Assembly: GCA_046348995.1 (NCBI GenBank) | Contig: JAXMDB010000009.1 | Coordinates: forward strand, 196,426-260,425 | Direction of reading: 5' to 3' | Source: JANNSX01 sp046348995 | GTDB taxonomy: Bacteria; Pseudomonadota; Alphaproteobacteria; Rhizobiales; Hyphomicrobiaceae | Length of the DNA stretch: 64,000 bases | Shown here: in pieces, positions 11,996 through 19,460 of the stretch | How positions within the stretch are numbered: the stretch's first letter is position 1 | How the letters are laid out: every line of letters begins with the position of its first letter | The notes under the pieces: generated by a model | What the model saw: the letters and a program-made list of their open reading frames with translations, nothing else | Told to the model about the DNA's origin: nothing | Databases searched by the model: none | Position numbers and translations under genes: made by a program

Positions 11996-12895
11996 GCCAG
12001 TTGGGCCGATATCGATGACGACGACCTCGGGCGGACGGCCGAAGCGGACGGGGATGACCGAGCAGCCGAGGCCGCCGGAGACGATGAGGTTCCGGCGGTC
12101 CTCGATGATGTGTCCGTAGACATACCGGCTGCCGTATTTCGACGGCACGATCGGCGTCCACCCGAACAAGTTGACCTGTCCGCCGTGGGTGTGCCCCGAG
12201 ATCGTCAGCGCCACGCGATCGGGCACGCTCGGAAAGATGTCGGGCTCGTGGGCCAGCAAGATGACGGGCGCGTCGTCGGTGATCTTGGCGAGGGTCGCGG
12301 GGAGGTCGTCGACACCGCCGAGGTCGGGCGAGATGGGCCCGCGGAAGGCCCATTGATCGCCCAAGCCGGCAAGCCACACCTGCCGATCGCCTTTGGCGAG
12401 GCGGACCACGTCGTTCTCGTAGACGGGAATCGATGCGGCCTCGAGCGCGTGGCGCGTCCTGATCGGCCCGCGCCCCAAGCGCTGGGCGTCGTGATCCTCC
12501 CACCAGTCGTGGTTGCCGAGCACGGCATGCGCGCCGAGCGGCGCCTTCAACGCGGCGAGCGCCTTGGCGATGTCGGAAAGCGGGATCTTGCCGGTGTGAA
12601 ACGGATGGCTCACCGAGTAGTCGCCAAGCAGCAGGATGACGTCGCCGCCCAAGCCGTTGGCCAGATCGACCAGGCCCTCGACGCGCGACAGCGACATGCT
12701 CGGATTGCCGGCATGGACATCGGCGACGACGACGGCGCGAAGGTGGAGCCCTGCTGGCCAGCGCGCGGGCTGCATCGCGTAGCGCGTCACGACACAGCGA
12801 TAGATCGGCTCATAGGCGAGCGCGTAGCCACTCAAAGAAAAGAGCCCGCCGGCCATCCCGGCCAGGCCCTTCAACACCGTGCGTCGTGTCGGCAT
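11987..12895 (-). CDS. Tat-exported calcineurin-like metallophosphoesterase (YaeI-like)
   Basis: 302 residues. The N-terminus TRRTVLKGLAGMAGG is a twin-arginine signal followed by a hydrophobic stretch, so a folded enzyme should be exported. The metallophosphoesterase motifs are complete: VADVHAG (Asp59, His61), LLLGDYS (Asp92), LGNHDWW (Asn128, His129), LLAHEPD and SGHTHGGQ. Closest in layout to YaeI/UDP-diacylglucosamine-pyrophosphatase-like or phosphodiesterase YkuE types that act on lipids or the envelope. The substrate cannot be read from the sequence. It overlaps the convergent yqeY-like gene by 9 bases. Confidence 0.9.
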   Translation of the reverse strand: MPTRRTVLKGLAGMAGGLFSLSGYALAYEPIYRCVVTRYAMQPARWPAGLHLRAVVVADVHAGNPSMSLSRVEGLVDLANGLGGDVILLLGDYSVSHPFHTGKIPLSDIAKALAALKAPLGAHAVLGNHDWWEDHDAQRLGRGPIRTRHALEAASIPVYENDVVRLAKGDRQVWLAGLGDQWAFRGPISPDLGGVDDLPATLAKITDDAPVILLAHEPDIFPSVPDRVALTISGHTHGGQVNLFGWTPIVPSKYGSRYVYGHIIEDRRNLIVSGGLGCSVIPVRFGRPPEVVVIDIGPTGLA

Positions 12896-12965
12896 AGCGT
12901 CCCGCTCGAGAGTTTCGCGGGCCGCAACACGTCACCCGACCGTGGCCAAACGAGGGCGCCGTCCC

Positions 12966-13592
12966 TCAAGCGAGCACGATCAGCAGCACCCCGGTCGACG
13001 CCAGTGCGCCCGACCAGAGCAGATCGAAGTTGATCCAGCCGCTGCGGAGAATGGCGAGACCGGCACATTCGTAGACGGTCACAGCGGCGACGGCGATGAC
13101 GGCGAGCATGGCGAGCGTATGGAGCCCGACGGCGAGGGTTGCCGTCGCGGCACTGTCACCGGCGATGCCGGTGCTCGTCAGACACAAGGGCATCAGCGCC
13201 GGCAGCAGCATCAGTCCGGCGCCGTGCGCCGTCGCCATCAGAAAAGACCAGACGACGAGGCCGAGCAATCCGGTCTGCATGCCGATGCGGACCCGGTGCC
13301 GATGTCCATAAAGCTGGTGATAGATCGCCCAGCCGATGAGGAGCCCGCCCGATAGCCGCGCAACGACAGTGGGATCGACCATCACGCCGAGCGCCACGAC
13401 GGCGCCGGCGACCAGTCCAATCGAGATGGCATGCCCAAGCGCGATTGCCGGCAGCGCCGAGACCAGCGCGCCCCGGCTCTTGCGATGCAGCCCGAGCGCC
13501 ACGGCGAAGAGCCAACCCATTGCGGGATTCAAGCCATGAAAGGCACCGAGGCCGGCAATGGTGACCCATGGCCAAACCTCGGCGCCCGTCAC
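12966..13592 (-). CDS. Polytopic membrane protein of unknown function in the SBP56 operon
   Basis: 208 residues from a GTG at 13592, eleven bases after the DUF4242 stop. Longer reading is possible in this frame but would overlap the DUF4242 gene. About six transmembrane helices are visible. The first carries FHGLNPAMGWLFAVALGLH and a later one AHGAGLMLLPALMP. Intramembrane histidines (FHGLNP, ALGHAIS, HQLYGHRHR, TAHGAG) recall HupE/NicO-type metal transporters and the LysE/DsbD helix arrangement, but I cannot assign it to a named family. Context beside a selenium-binding-type protein and a DUF4242 protein suggests metal or sulfur handling. That is inference. Confidence 0.75.
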   Translation of the reverse strand: MTGAEVWPWVTIAGLGAFHGLNPAMGWLFAVALGLHRKSRGALVSALPAIALGHAISIGLVAGAVVALGVMVDPTVVARLSGGLLIGWAIYHQLYGHRHRVRIGMQTGLLGLVVWSFLMATAHGAGLMLLPALMPLCLTSTGIAGDSAATATLAVGLHTLAMLAVIAVAAVTVYECAGLAILRSGWINFDLLWSGALASTGVLLIVLA

Positions 13593-13603
13593 GGGAGGGA
13601 CCC

Positions 13604-13885
13604 TCAGCTCTTCTCGGTCGTCGGATCGAAGATCCGGCGAATGGGGGTGATCTTGCTCGCCGGGAAGCCGCTGATCTCGGCGTGCTTCTTGATGACGTCC
13701 TCGTTCTCGGCGAGGTAGACGCAGAAGGTCTTGTCGGCGGCGACGAAGCTCTCGACCCATTGAATGTCGGGAGCAAGCTCAGCAAGCGCCGCATTCGATT
13801 TCGCGGAGGCCTGCTTGTACTGCTCGGACTCGAGCGAGCCGACCTTCGGGATCTCACGCTCGATGACGTAACGCTGCAGGGGCAT
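13604..13885 (-). CDS. DUF4242 (SCO4226-type nickel-binding) protein
   Basis: 93 residues. The pattern RYVIEREIPKVG, SNAALAELAPDIQWVESFV, CVYLAENEDVIKKHAEISGFP and a terminal RRIFDP matches DUF4242, a small ferredoxin-like-fold family. Its Streptomyces member SCO4226 was reported to bind nickel. It lies 18 bases after the SBP56 gene and ahead of the membrane protein, forming a three-gene unit. The His and Cys in the CVYLAENED and KKHAE segments could bind metal, but this is not demonstrated here. Confidence 0.88.
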   Translation of the reverse strand: MPLQRYVIEREIPKVGSLESEQYKQASAKSNAALAELAPDIQWVESFVAADKTFCVYLAENEDVIKKHAEISGFPASKITPIRRIFDPTTEKS

Positions 13886-13903
13886 TCGGACTCTCCTTCA
13901 CGG

Positions 13904-15313
13904 TTACGGATAGCAATAGCTGTCGGACGAGCAGTCGCCGCCTTCGAGGCGGACCTGATGCGGCCGGTGCGACTTCGGCCACTCGACGAGGAAGCGCTCG
14001 TCGAAGGCCATGCCGCCGCCGGGCTCCGCATCGAGCTTCACCATCCAGCCCTCGACGCCGTCCGGATAGAACTGCGTGTCGATCGGGCCATAGAGCGAAT
14101 TCGTGAAGTAGACGCGACGTCCATCGCGGCTGACCTCGACCATCTGCGGGCCGCCGTTGAGATGCTGGCCGGGCTTGGAGGGGTGCGCCTGACGGCTGAC
14201 GATGCCGCCGATGCGGACCTTGCAGGTGAGCTTGGGGTGCATCGGATCGGAGACGTCGTATCGATGGAAGTCGCCGGTGCCCCAACACGAGACGTAGAGG
14301 AAGCGATCGTCCATCGACAGATCAATGTCGGTGACGAGCGGCGGCACGGCGCCGAAGCCCTTGAGCATGGGTGGGAGATCGTCCGCGCTCGCAGGCTCGG
14401 CCGGAATCTCGATGACCTTCGTCACAGCCCACTTGTTGCCGGTCTTGGCGCTCTCGTCGCGATGCCAGACCCAGATGGAGGAGGAGAGGTTTTCGAGACT
14501 GAGCACGCAGTTGACGAAGCCGTAGGCCTTCGTCGGATCGTGTGCGGGCCTGAGCTCGAAGACGAGCTGATGCTTGTCGCCGAAGTCGATCGTCTGCTGG
14601 TGCTTGCGCGTGTGCAGGTCCCAGAAATGCAGCCGGCGGCCGTATTTCGCGCTGAGCAGGATCTCGGGGACGAGCCCGTTCTCGAAGGTGTCGGGCGTGC
14701 CCCACTCGCTCGTCACCATCGTGTCGTGACCGAGATGCCACCAGGCATCGTAGCCGAGCTCTTGGGGGCCGCGATCGATCTCCCAGCGGCCGCGAATGTC
14801 GAAGGTCTCGTGGTCCATGAGGAAGATACCGCCCGGCGCCTTGCCTTCGGCATTGCCGAGCGCCGCGACGTAGATGCCCTCGGGCCCGCAATGCACCGTG
14901 TGGGGACGCGTGTAGCCGGCCCGCTCGGCGACCTCTTGGGGCTCGATCACCTTCGTGATCTTCGGCTTTCGCGGATTTTCCTTCGTGTCGATGATGTGGA
15001 TGCGCGAGGATCTCAGACCCGGTACGACGAGGTAGCGCCGCTCGGTGTGGGCATGCGGCGCGTTCGGGCAGAGACACGACGAGCAGGCGTTCCAGCCGAA
15101 ATGATGCAGCTCGTCGCCACGGTTGGGCATGGCGACCTCGTCGATGATCGCACCGTAGTGGCCGGATTTGGGATCGACATCGACGACGGCGAGCGCGTCG
15201 GGAACTTGAGCGGTCGGATCGAAAGCCGCGACGTAGGCGATCGTCTCGGGCGGCGCCTTCATCGCCATGCGGGGGGAGGGATAGAAACTTGGATCGGGTC
15301 TCCAGGTGGCCAT
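13904..15313 (-). CDS. SBP56 selenium-binding protein / methanethiol oxidase family
   Basis: 469 residues, the usual length of the seven-bladed propeller family that includes human SELENBP1 and bacterial methanethiol oxidase. Diagnostic stretches are DELHHFGWNACSSCLC (Cys77, Cys80, Cys82), RSSRIHIIDTKENPRKP, TRPHTVHCGPEGIYVAALG, the DAWWHLGHDTMVTSEWGTP motif and LYVSCWGTGDFHRYDVS. Bacterial members oxidise methanethiol to formaldehyde, hydrogen peroxide and hydrogen sulfide using copper. No signal peptide is obvious at the chosen ATG, although some homologues are periplasmic. The usual sco/mauG partners of Hyphomicrobium mtoX are absent. The neighbours here are DUF4242 and a membrane protein. 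Confidence 0.93.
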   Translation of the reverse strand: MATWRPDPSFYPSPRMAMKAPPETIAYVAAFDPTAQVPDALAVVDVDPKSGHYGAIIDEVAMPNRGDELHHFGWNACSSCLCPNAPHAHTERRYLVVPGLRSSRIHIIDTKENPRKPKITKVIEPQEVAERAGYTRPHTVHCGPEGIYVAALGNAEGKAPGGIFLMDHETFDIRGRWEIDRGPQELGYDAWWHLGHDTMVTSEWGTPDTFENGLVPEILLSAKYGRRLHFWDLHTRKHQQTIDFGDKHQLVFELRPAHDPTKAYGFVNCVLSLENLSSSIWVWHRDESAKTGNKWAVTKVIEIPAEPASADDLPPMLKGFGAVPPLVTDIDLSMDDRFLYVSCWGTGDFHRYDVSDPMHPKLTCKVRIGGIVSRQAHPSKPGQHLNGGPQMVEVSRDGRRVYFTNSLYGPIDTQFYPDGVEGWMVKLDAEPGGGMAFDERFLVEWPKSHRPHQVRLEGGDCSSDSYCYP

Positions 15314-15856
15314 GTCGAGCTCCTGTACCGGGGGCGGGAATTGAACTATTGTCGAAATGCGTCACGTGGGCCCGGAATGTGCCGTGCCGTGTCGAAATCG
15401 CGAATGTCCTGCCGGTCGCCCTTTCGCATCCAGCCAGCAAGCTCGGCGGGGTGCAGGGACGGTCACGATCATGACCGCAACTCCAGCATTTCGTCAATGC
15501 ATGTTTGCGCTACGTTTGTATCGCCGATCGCCTACGGCAAAGCTTGAGGGTCGGGGTGACCGGTCAGCCGTCGGAGAAACCGCTTGGAGACCGAGCCGCG
15601 CACCGCAGCGTGCCGAGCTCTGAAAGATTGCCCGGAGCGCGGGCGAGATCGCGCGGCTCCCGCCCTCTCGAGAGATACGGAAAAGAGTTATCCCCGGATG
15701 CCGGGGCGCCCCTACACTTGCCCCAAGACCTCGATCGGCGGCTCACGGCGCCGAAAACGGGCGCCGCTGTTTGACATCGTCAATTAACGCAAGGCCGCCT
15801 CAGGCGATGGGCGGAGCCATGTCCGGCGCCGGGCCTGGCTCCGTCCGGGCGGTGCG
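15314..15856. other. Gene-free interval upstream of the SBP56 operon
   Basis: 543 bases without a convincing gene; short open frames here lack ribosome sites and recognisable protein character. It holds the two TGACC-type palindromes listed separately, a 13-base palindrome TTGACATCGTCAA at 15771-15783, and a 7-bp stem (CGGCGCC / GGCGCCG) near 15747-15767 that could end transcription from the minus-strand gene at 15857-16336. The promoter of the SBP56 operon must lie here. Confidence 0.6.
15460..15477. promoter_or_regulatory. Candidate operator palindrome upstream of SBP56
   Basis: CGGTCA-N6-TGACCG is a perfect 6-6-6 inverted repeat about 147 bases before the SBP56 start. The perfect 10-base palindrome TGACCGGTCA at 15558-15567 shares the TGACC half-site. 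Two related dyads upstream of one operon suggest a regulator site, but no regulator gene is adjacent and chance occurrence is possible. Confidence 0.3.
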
Positions 15857-16336
15857 TCAGCGTCGCCCTTTGCGGGCAACGATCTGGACTGGCGCACCCT
15901 CTGGCAGATCCTTGATCTGCTCATGGATCTGCCCCGTCAGATGGAGATAGACCTCGACATCGATGACTTCGACGTTCTCAATCTCGAACTTGCCGCCGAG
16001 GGTCGGGGGAATGACGTAGCCGAAGCATTGTTGCGGGCCAAGAATCTTGCCGGCTGCGACGCACTGATCGACAAGCGGGATAACGAGCCAATCGTCGGCG
16101 TTGCCGCTCTCATCGATCTTGACAGCGAAGTCTTCACGGTTCGCCGCGACCACCGCGATAGCTCCGCTGCTCGTATCGACGAAATGGACGACGCCGTCCG
16201 GCGTGACGATGACCAGCTCGGCGAACCGGTTGACGAGCCAGAGCGTGAAGGTCGGAGGAAGAAGCCAGCGCCAAGTCTCAAACGCGGACTGCCAATCGAC
16301 GCCATCCTGCTCGATGAGGTAGTCGCGAATGTTCAC
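15857..16336 (-). CDS. DUF1851/Tdi1-type immunity-like protein (orphan)
   Basis: 159 residues. The N-terminus (IRDYLIEQDGVDWQSAFETWRW) and the middle (VIVTPDGVVHFVDTSSG) resemble GAD-like/SMI1-type immunity proteins. The C-terminus, with CFGYVIPPTLGGKFEIEN then VYLHLTGQIHEQIK, fits the DUF1851 (T6SS immunity Tdi1 C-terminal) pattern. Such proteins neutralise ADP-ribosyltransferase-like or DNase toxins delivered by type VI or contact systems. No toxin, Rhs or VgrG gene is near, so it may be an orphan immunity gene. It lies 30 bases downstream of the polyprenyl synthase gene in the same direction. Confidence 0.7.
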   Translation of the reverse strand: MNIRDYLIEQDGVDWQSAFETWRWLLPPTFTLWLVNRFAELVIVTPDGVVHFVDTSSGAIAVVAANREDFAVKIDESGNADDWLVIPLVDQCVAAGKILGPQQCFGYVIPPTLGGKFEIENVEVIDVEVYLHLTGQIHEQIKDLPEGAPVQIVARKGRR

Positions 16337-16366
16337 GGCAAGCCGCTGCTCCGTGGACGAATCTAC

Positions 16367-17383
16367 TCAGCTCACGCGCGACACGCAGAATTCCACCACG
16401 TCCAGCAAGGCCCGCTTGTGGGCGCTGTCGGGGAAGATTGCGAGCGCATCGGCGGCGATGGCGCCGTAGTGGCGGGCGCGCTCGATGGTGTCTTCGAGCG
16501 CCCGGTGCTTACGCATGAGCTCGATGGCCTGCTCGAGGTCGCCGTCCTGGATGTCGGACTTCTCCAGGGTCCGCCGCCAGAACTCGCGCTCCTTCTCCGA
16601 GCCGCGGCGATAGGAGAGCACGACGGGCAGCGTGATCTTGCCCTCGCGAAAATCGTCTCCGACCGACTTGCCGAGCTTCGTCTCGCTGCCGCCGTAGTCG
16701 AGCACGTCGTCGACGAGTTGGAACGAGATGCCGAGGTTGCGGCCGTAGCTCTTCAGCGCCGACTGCTCCTGCGCCGGCCGCTCGGCGATGGCGCCGCCGA
16801 CCTCGGCGGCCGCCGAGAACAGCGCCGCCGTCTTGGCGTTGATGACCGCCAGATACTCGTCCTCGGTCGTCGCCGTGTTCTTGGCGGCGGCGAGCTGCAT
16901 CACCTCGCCCTCGGCGATGACGGCGGCGGCGTTGGAGAGAATGCGCAGCGCCTTGAGCGAGCCGACATCCACCATCATGCGGAAAGCCTGGCCGAGCAGG
17001 AAGTCGCCGACGAGCACGCTCGCTTGGTTGCCCCACAGCAGCCGTGCGGTCGGCTTGCCGCGCCTGAGCGCGCTCTCGTCCACCACGTCGTCGTGTAGCA
17101 GGGTGGCGGTATGCATGAACTCGACGCTGACCGCGAGCACCACATGACCGTCGCCCGGATAGCCGCACATCTTCGCCGAGGCGAGCGTCAGCATGGGCCT
17201 GAGACGCTTGCCACCCGAATCGATCAGATGCCGGGCGAGATCGGGAATCATGCCGACCTCGGACTGCGCCTTTTCGAGGATGATGTGATTGACGCGCTCC
17301 ATGTCCGCCTTCACGAGCTCGACGAGCGGCTCGATCGAGGCTTTCGGATCACGGGCTTCAGTCAACTGGACGACGACCCCCAA
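16367..17383 (-). CDS. Long-chain polyprenyl diphosphate synthase (octa-/decaprenyl)
   Basis: Builds the ubiquinone side chain by repeated addition of isopentenyl diphosphate. 338 residues. Both aspartate-rich motifs are intact: LLHDDVVDES and QLVDDVLDYGG. The GGKRLRPMLTL substrate-binding segment is also present. The start is a TTG at 17383, supported by GGGAGG five bases upstream. Alphaproteobacteria usually make Q-10, so decaprenyl synthase (DdsA) is likely, but chain length cannot be read reliably. The divergent DUF2007 and methyltransferase genes are its usual neighbours in Rhizobiales. Confidence 0.94.
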   Translation of the reverse strand: MGVVVQLTEARDPKASIEPLVELVKADMERVNHIILEKAQSEVGMIPDLARHLIDSGGKRLRPMLTLASAKMCGYPGDGHVVLAVSVEFMHTATLLHDDVVDESALRRGKPTARLLWGNQASVLVGDFLLGQAFRMMVDVGSLKALRILSNAAAVIAEGEVMQLAAAKNTATTEDEYLAVINAKTAALFSAAAEVGGAIAERPAQEQSALKSYGRNLGISFQLVDDVLDYGGSETKLGKSVGDDFREGKITLPVVLSYRRGSEKEREFWRRTLEKSDIQDGDLEQAIELMRKHRALEDTIERARHYGAIAADALAIFPDSAHKRALLDVVEFCVSRVS

Positions 17384-17504
17384 GGGACCTCCCGGCGGTG
17401 TGTTTTGGCCAAGCTTCGAGTATAGTCACCGTGGCCGCGCGAGAGGTCAAGCCAGATCGCCGCACGCAAAATCGGCCATCGATCGAGGATTTGCGAGTGC
17501 CCGG

Positions 17505-17735
17505 ATGCGCGAGTTGCTCAGAACGAACGACGTCGTGCTGCTGAGCCTCGTGGAGGCGACGCTCCGTGGAGCGCAGATCGGCTGCTTCGTCGCGGACCGC
17601 AATGTCAGCGTCGTCGACGGCTCGATCGGCATCTTTCCGCGCCGCGTCCTCGTGGCCGACGAGGACTGGCCGGCGGCGCGAGAAGCATTGATCGCGGCCG
17701 GCGTCGATCCGTCAGACATCTCGGCAGCGCGCTGA
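17505..17735 (+). CDS. DUF2007 small protein
   Basis: 76 residues from ATG 17505 (MRELLRTNDVVLLSLVEATL). The pattern of LR.ND.V.LS....L...GI...V.D, here with DRNVSVVDGSIGIFPRRVLV and DEDWPAAREALIAAG, is the DUF2007 'putative signal transducing protein' family, a ferredoxin-like fold related to PII-like regulators. Its function is unknown. One base separates its stop from the methyltransferase ATG, so the two are coupled. It is divergent from the polyprenyl synthase gene. Confidence 0.85.
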   Translation: MRELLRTNDVVLLSLVEATLRGAQIGCFVADRNVSVVDGSIGIFPRRVLVADEDWPAAREALIAAGVDPSDISAAR

Positions 17736-17736
17736 G

Positions 17737-18501
17737 ATGGCCGTGCTCGAGGTCACCGACGACGCGTTCCTGGGCGGCCGGCTGCAGCTCATGCAACCCA
17801 AGAAAGGCCATCGGGCCGGATTAGACGCCGTGCTGCTCGCGGCATCGGTCGAGGCCCCGTCGGAAGCTCGGGTGCTGGATGTGGGCGCTGGGTGCGGGAT
17901 CGTCGGCCTGGCGCTCGCGGTGCGGCGCGGCGATGTGCGCGTCACCGGCCTCGAGATCGAGCCCGAGCTCGTCGAGTTGGCCCAAGAGAACGCCCGGCGC
18001 AATGGGCTCGGGGACCGGGTCCAGTTCGTCCAAGGCGATGTCGCGGCGCCAGCGGCGGAGCTGGAGGCGAGGGGGCTCGTCCCGGCAAGCTTCGATGTCG
18101 TGGTCTCGAACCCGCCGTATCTCGATCCCCAAACGAGCCGCGCCTCGCCGTTCCCGCTGCAAGCTCGGGCGTCGAGCATGGCGGAAGCCGGGCTCGACCG
18201 CTGGGGGCGCCTCTTCGCGGCCATGGCTCGAAACGACGGCAGGCTTTGGATGATCCACCGGGCGGATGCCCTGCGGACCATCCTCGATGCGCTGGATGGC
18301 CGGTTCGGCGCGCTGGCCGTGAGGCCGCTGCATCCTCGTGCCGATGCCCCGGCCACCCGGGTCGTCGTCTCCGGGGTCAAAGGCAGCCGGGCGCCATTGA
18401 GCCTACGGGCCGGCCTCATCCTGCACGATGCCGAGGGCCGGTTCCGGCCGGAGGTGGATCGGGCGCTAAGAAGTCCGCTCCCGCTCGAAGAGACGATCTG
18501 A
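17737..18501 (+). CDS. TrmN6-like methyltransferase (tRNA1(Val) adenine-37 N6)
   Basis: 254 residues. A class I S-adenosylmethionine fold with VLDVGAGCGIVGLALA (motif I), TGLEIEPELVELA (motif II), a QGDVAAP acidic loop and the N6-adenine/glutamine motif VVSNPPYLDP (motif IV). The opening GGRLQLMQPKKGHRAGLDAVLLAA is characteristic of TrmN6/YfiC. The likely target is A37 of tRNA1-Val, although related enzymes modify rRNA or protein glutamine. It starts one base after the DUF2007 stop. Confidence 0.88.
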   Translation: MAVLEVTDDAFLGGRLQLMQPKKGHRAGLDAVLLAASVEAPSEARVLDVGAGCGIVGLALAVRRGDVRVTGLEIEPELVELAQENARRNGLGDRVQFVQGDVAAPAAELEARGLVPASFDVVVSNPPYLDPQTSRASPFPLQARASSMAEAGLDRWGRLFAAMARNDGRLWMIHRADALRTILDALDGRFGALAVRPLHPRADAPATRVVVSGVKGSRAPLSLRAGLILHDAEGRFRPEVDRALRSPLPLEETI

Positions 18502-18595
18502 TTTGGCGTTCGACCGTGGTGCCCCTATCTGAGAGCAACCGACAAGCCCGTTGCTGCCCCGCAGCATCCAGGTCAAACTGACGAACGCTTCAAGG

Positions 18596-19441
18596 ATGTC
18601 ATCCCGCATGCGCCTCTTCCGCCGTGGCACCACCATCCCGGTCCTTCGCTTCACCGGCCCTATCGGCGTCGCAACGCCGTTGCGTCCCGGCTTGTCGATC
18701 GCCACGGCCGCCGGCGCCATCGAGCGCGCCTTCGCCGAGAAGAGCGCACCGGCAGTCGCCGTGGTCATCAACTCGCCCGGCGGTAGCCCGGTACAGTCAC
18801 GCCTGATCGCAGACCGCATCCGCAAACTCTCCGAGGAAAAGACGAAGCCCGTCTACGTCTTCGCCGAGGACGTGATGGCGTCTGGCGGCTATCTGATGGC
18901 GCTGTGCGGCGAGGAGATCTACGCGGATGAAAGCTCCATCGTCGGCTCGATCGGCGTGATCACCTCGGGCTTCGGTCTCGACAAGGCGATCGAGAAGCTC
19001 GGCATCGAGCGGCGCGTCTATACGGCGGGCACGCAGAAAATGTCGCTCGACCCCTTCCAACCGGAAAAGGCGGACGATGTCGAACGGTTGAAGGCCCTGC
19101 AACGCGAGGTGCACGACGCCTTCATCGGTATGGTCAAGGAGCGCCGCGGCGCACGGCTCAAAGGCCCGGACGCGGAGCTCTTCAACGGCGCCTTCTGGTC
19201 GGGACGGCGCGCGCTCGAGCTCGGGCTCGTCGATGGCCTCTCCGATGTCCGCACGAAGATGCGGTCGCTCTACGGCGAGAAGGTGAAGCTCAAGCTCGTC
19301 AGCGGCGAGCGCGGCTGGCTCAGGCGCCGGCTCGGGCTATCGCACGGGGATGCATACGGTATCGGCGCTGATCCGAGTCTGGCGGAAGAGGCGCTATCGG
19401 CGATCGAGTCGCGGGCGCTGTGGGCGCGGTTGGGGTTCTGA
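18596..19441 (+). CDS. S49 family serine peptidase (SppA/SohB-like)
   Basis: About 281 residues. I use ATG 18596 (MSSRMRLFRRGTTIPVL); ATG 18608 and TTG 18551 are in-frame alternatives. The S49 signatures are VINSPGGSP, the nucleophile Ser in DVMASGGYLMA, SIVGSIGVI and the probable general-base Lys in TAGTQKMSLDPFQ. No transmembrane helix is visible, so it is closer to the soluble catalytic core than to full-length SppA. These proteases degrade cleaved signal peptides or membrane protein fragments. In Rhizobiales it commonly lies between trmN6 and glyQ, and here two accessory genes are inserted before glyQ. Confidence 0.9.
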   Translation: MSSRMRLFRRGTTIPVLRFTGPIGVATPLRPGLSIATAAGAIERAFAEKSAPAVAVVINSPGGSPVQSRLIADRIRKLSEEKTKPVYVFAEDVMASGGYLMALCGEEIYADESSIVGSIGVITSGFGLDKAIEKLGIERRVYTAGTQKMSLDPFQPEKADDVERLKALQREVHDAFIGMVKERRGARLKGPDAELFNGAFWSGRRALELGLVDGLSDVRTKMRSLYGEKVKLKLVSGERGWLRRRLGLSHGDAYGIGADPSLAEEALSAIESRALWARLGF

Positions 19442-19460
19442 GCTGAGGAGGGAGGGGGAC

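Noticed and set aside
13568..15547. Long plus-strand open frame opposite the SBP56 operon
   Set aside because: SBP56 and DUF4242 on the minus strand have clear family motifs; this frame has none.
15505..15774. Small open frame of 89 codons in the gap before SBP56
   Set aside because: No ribosome site, Arg/Ser-rich shadow-like composition and no family resemblance.
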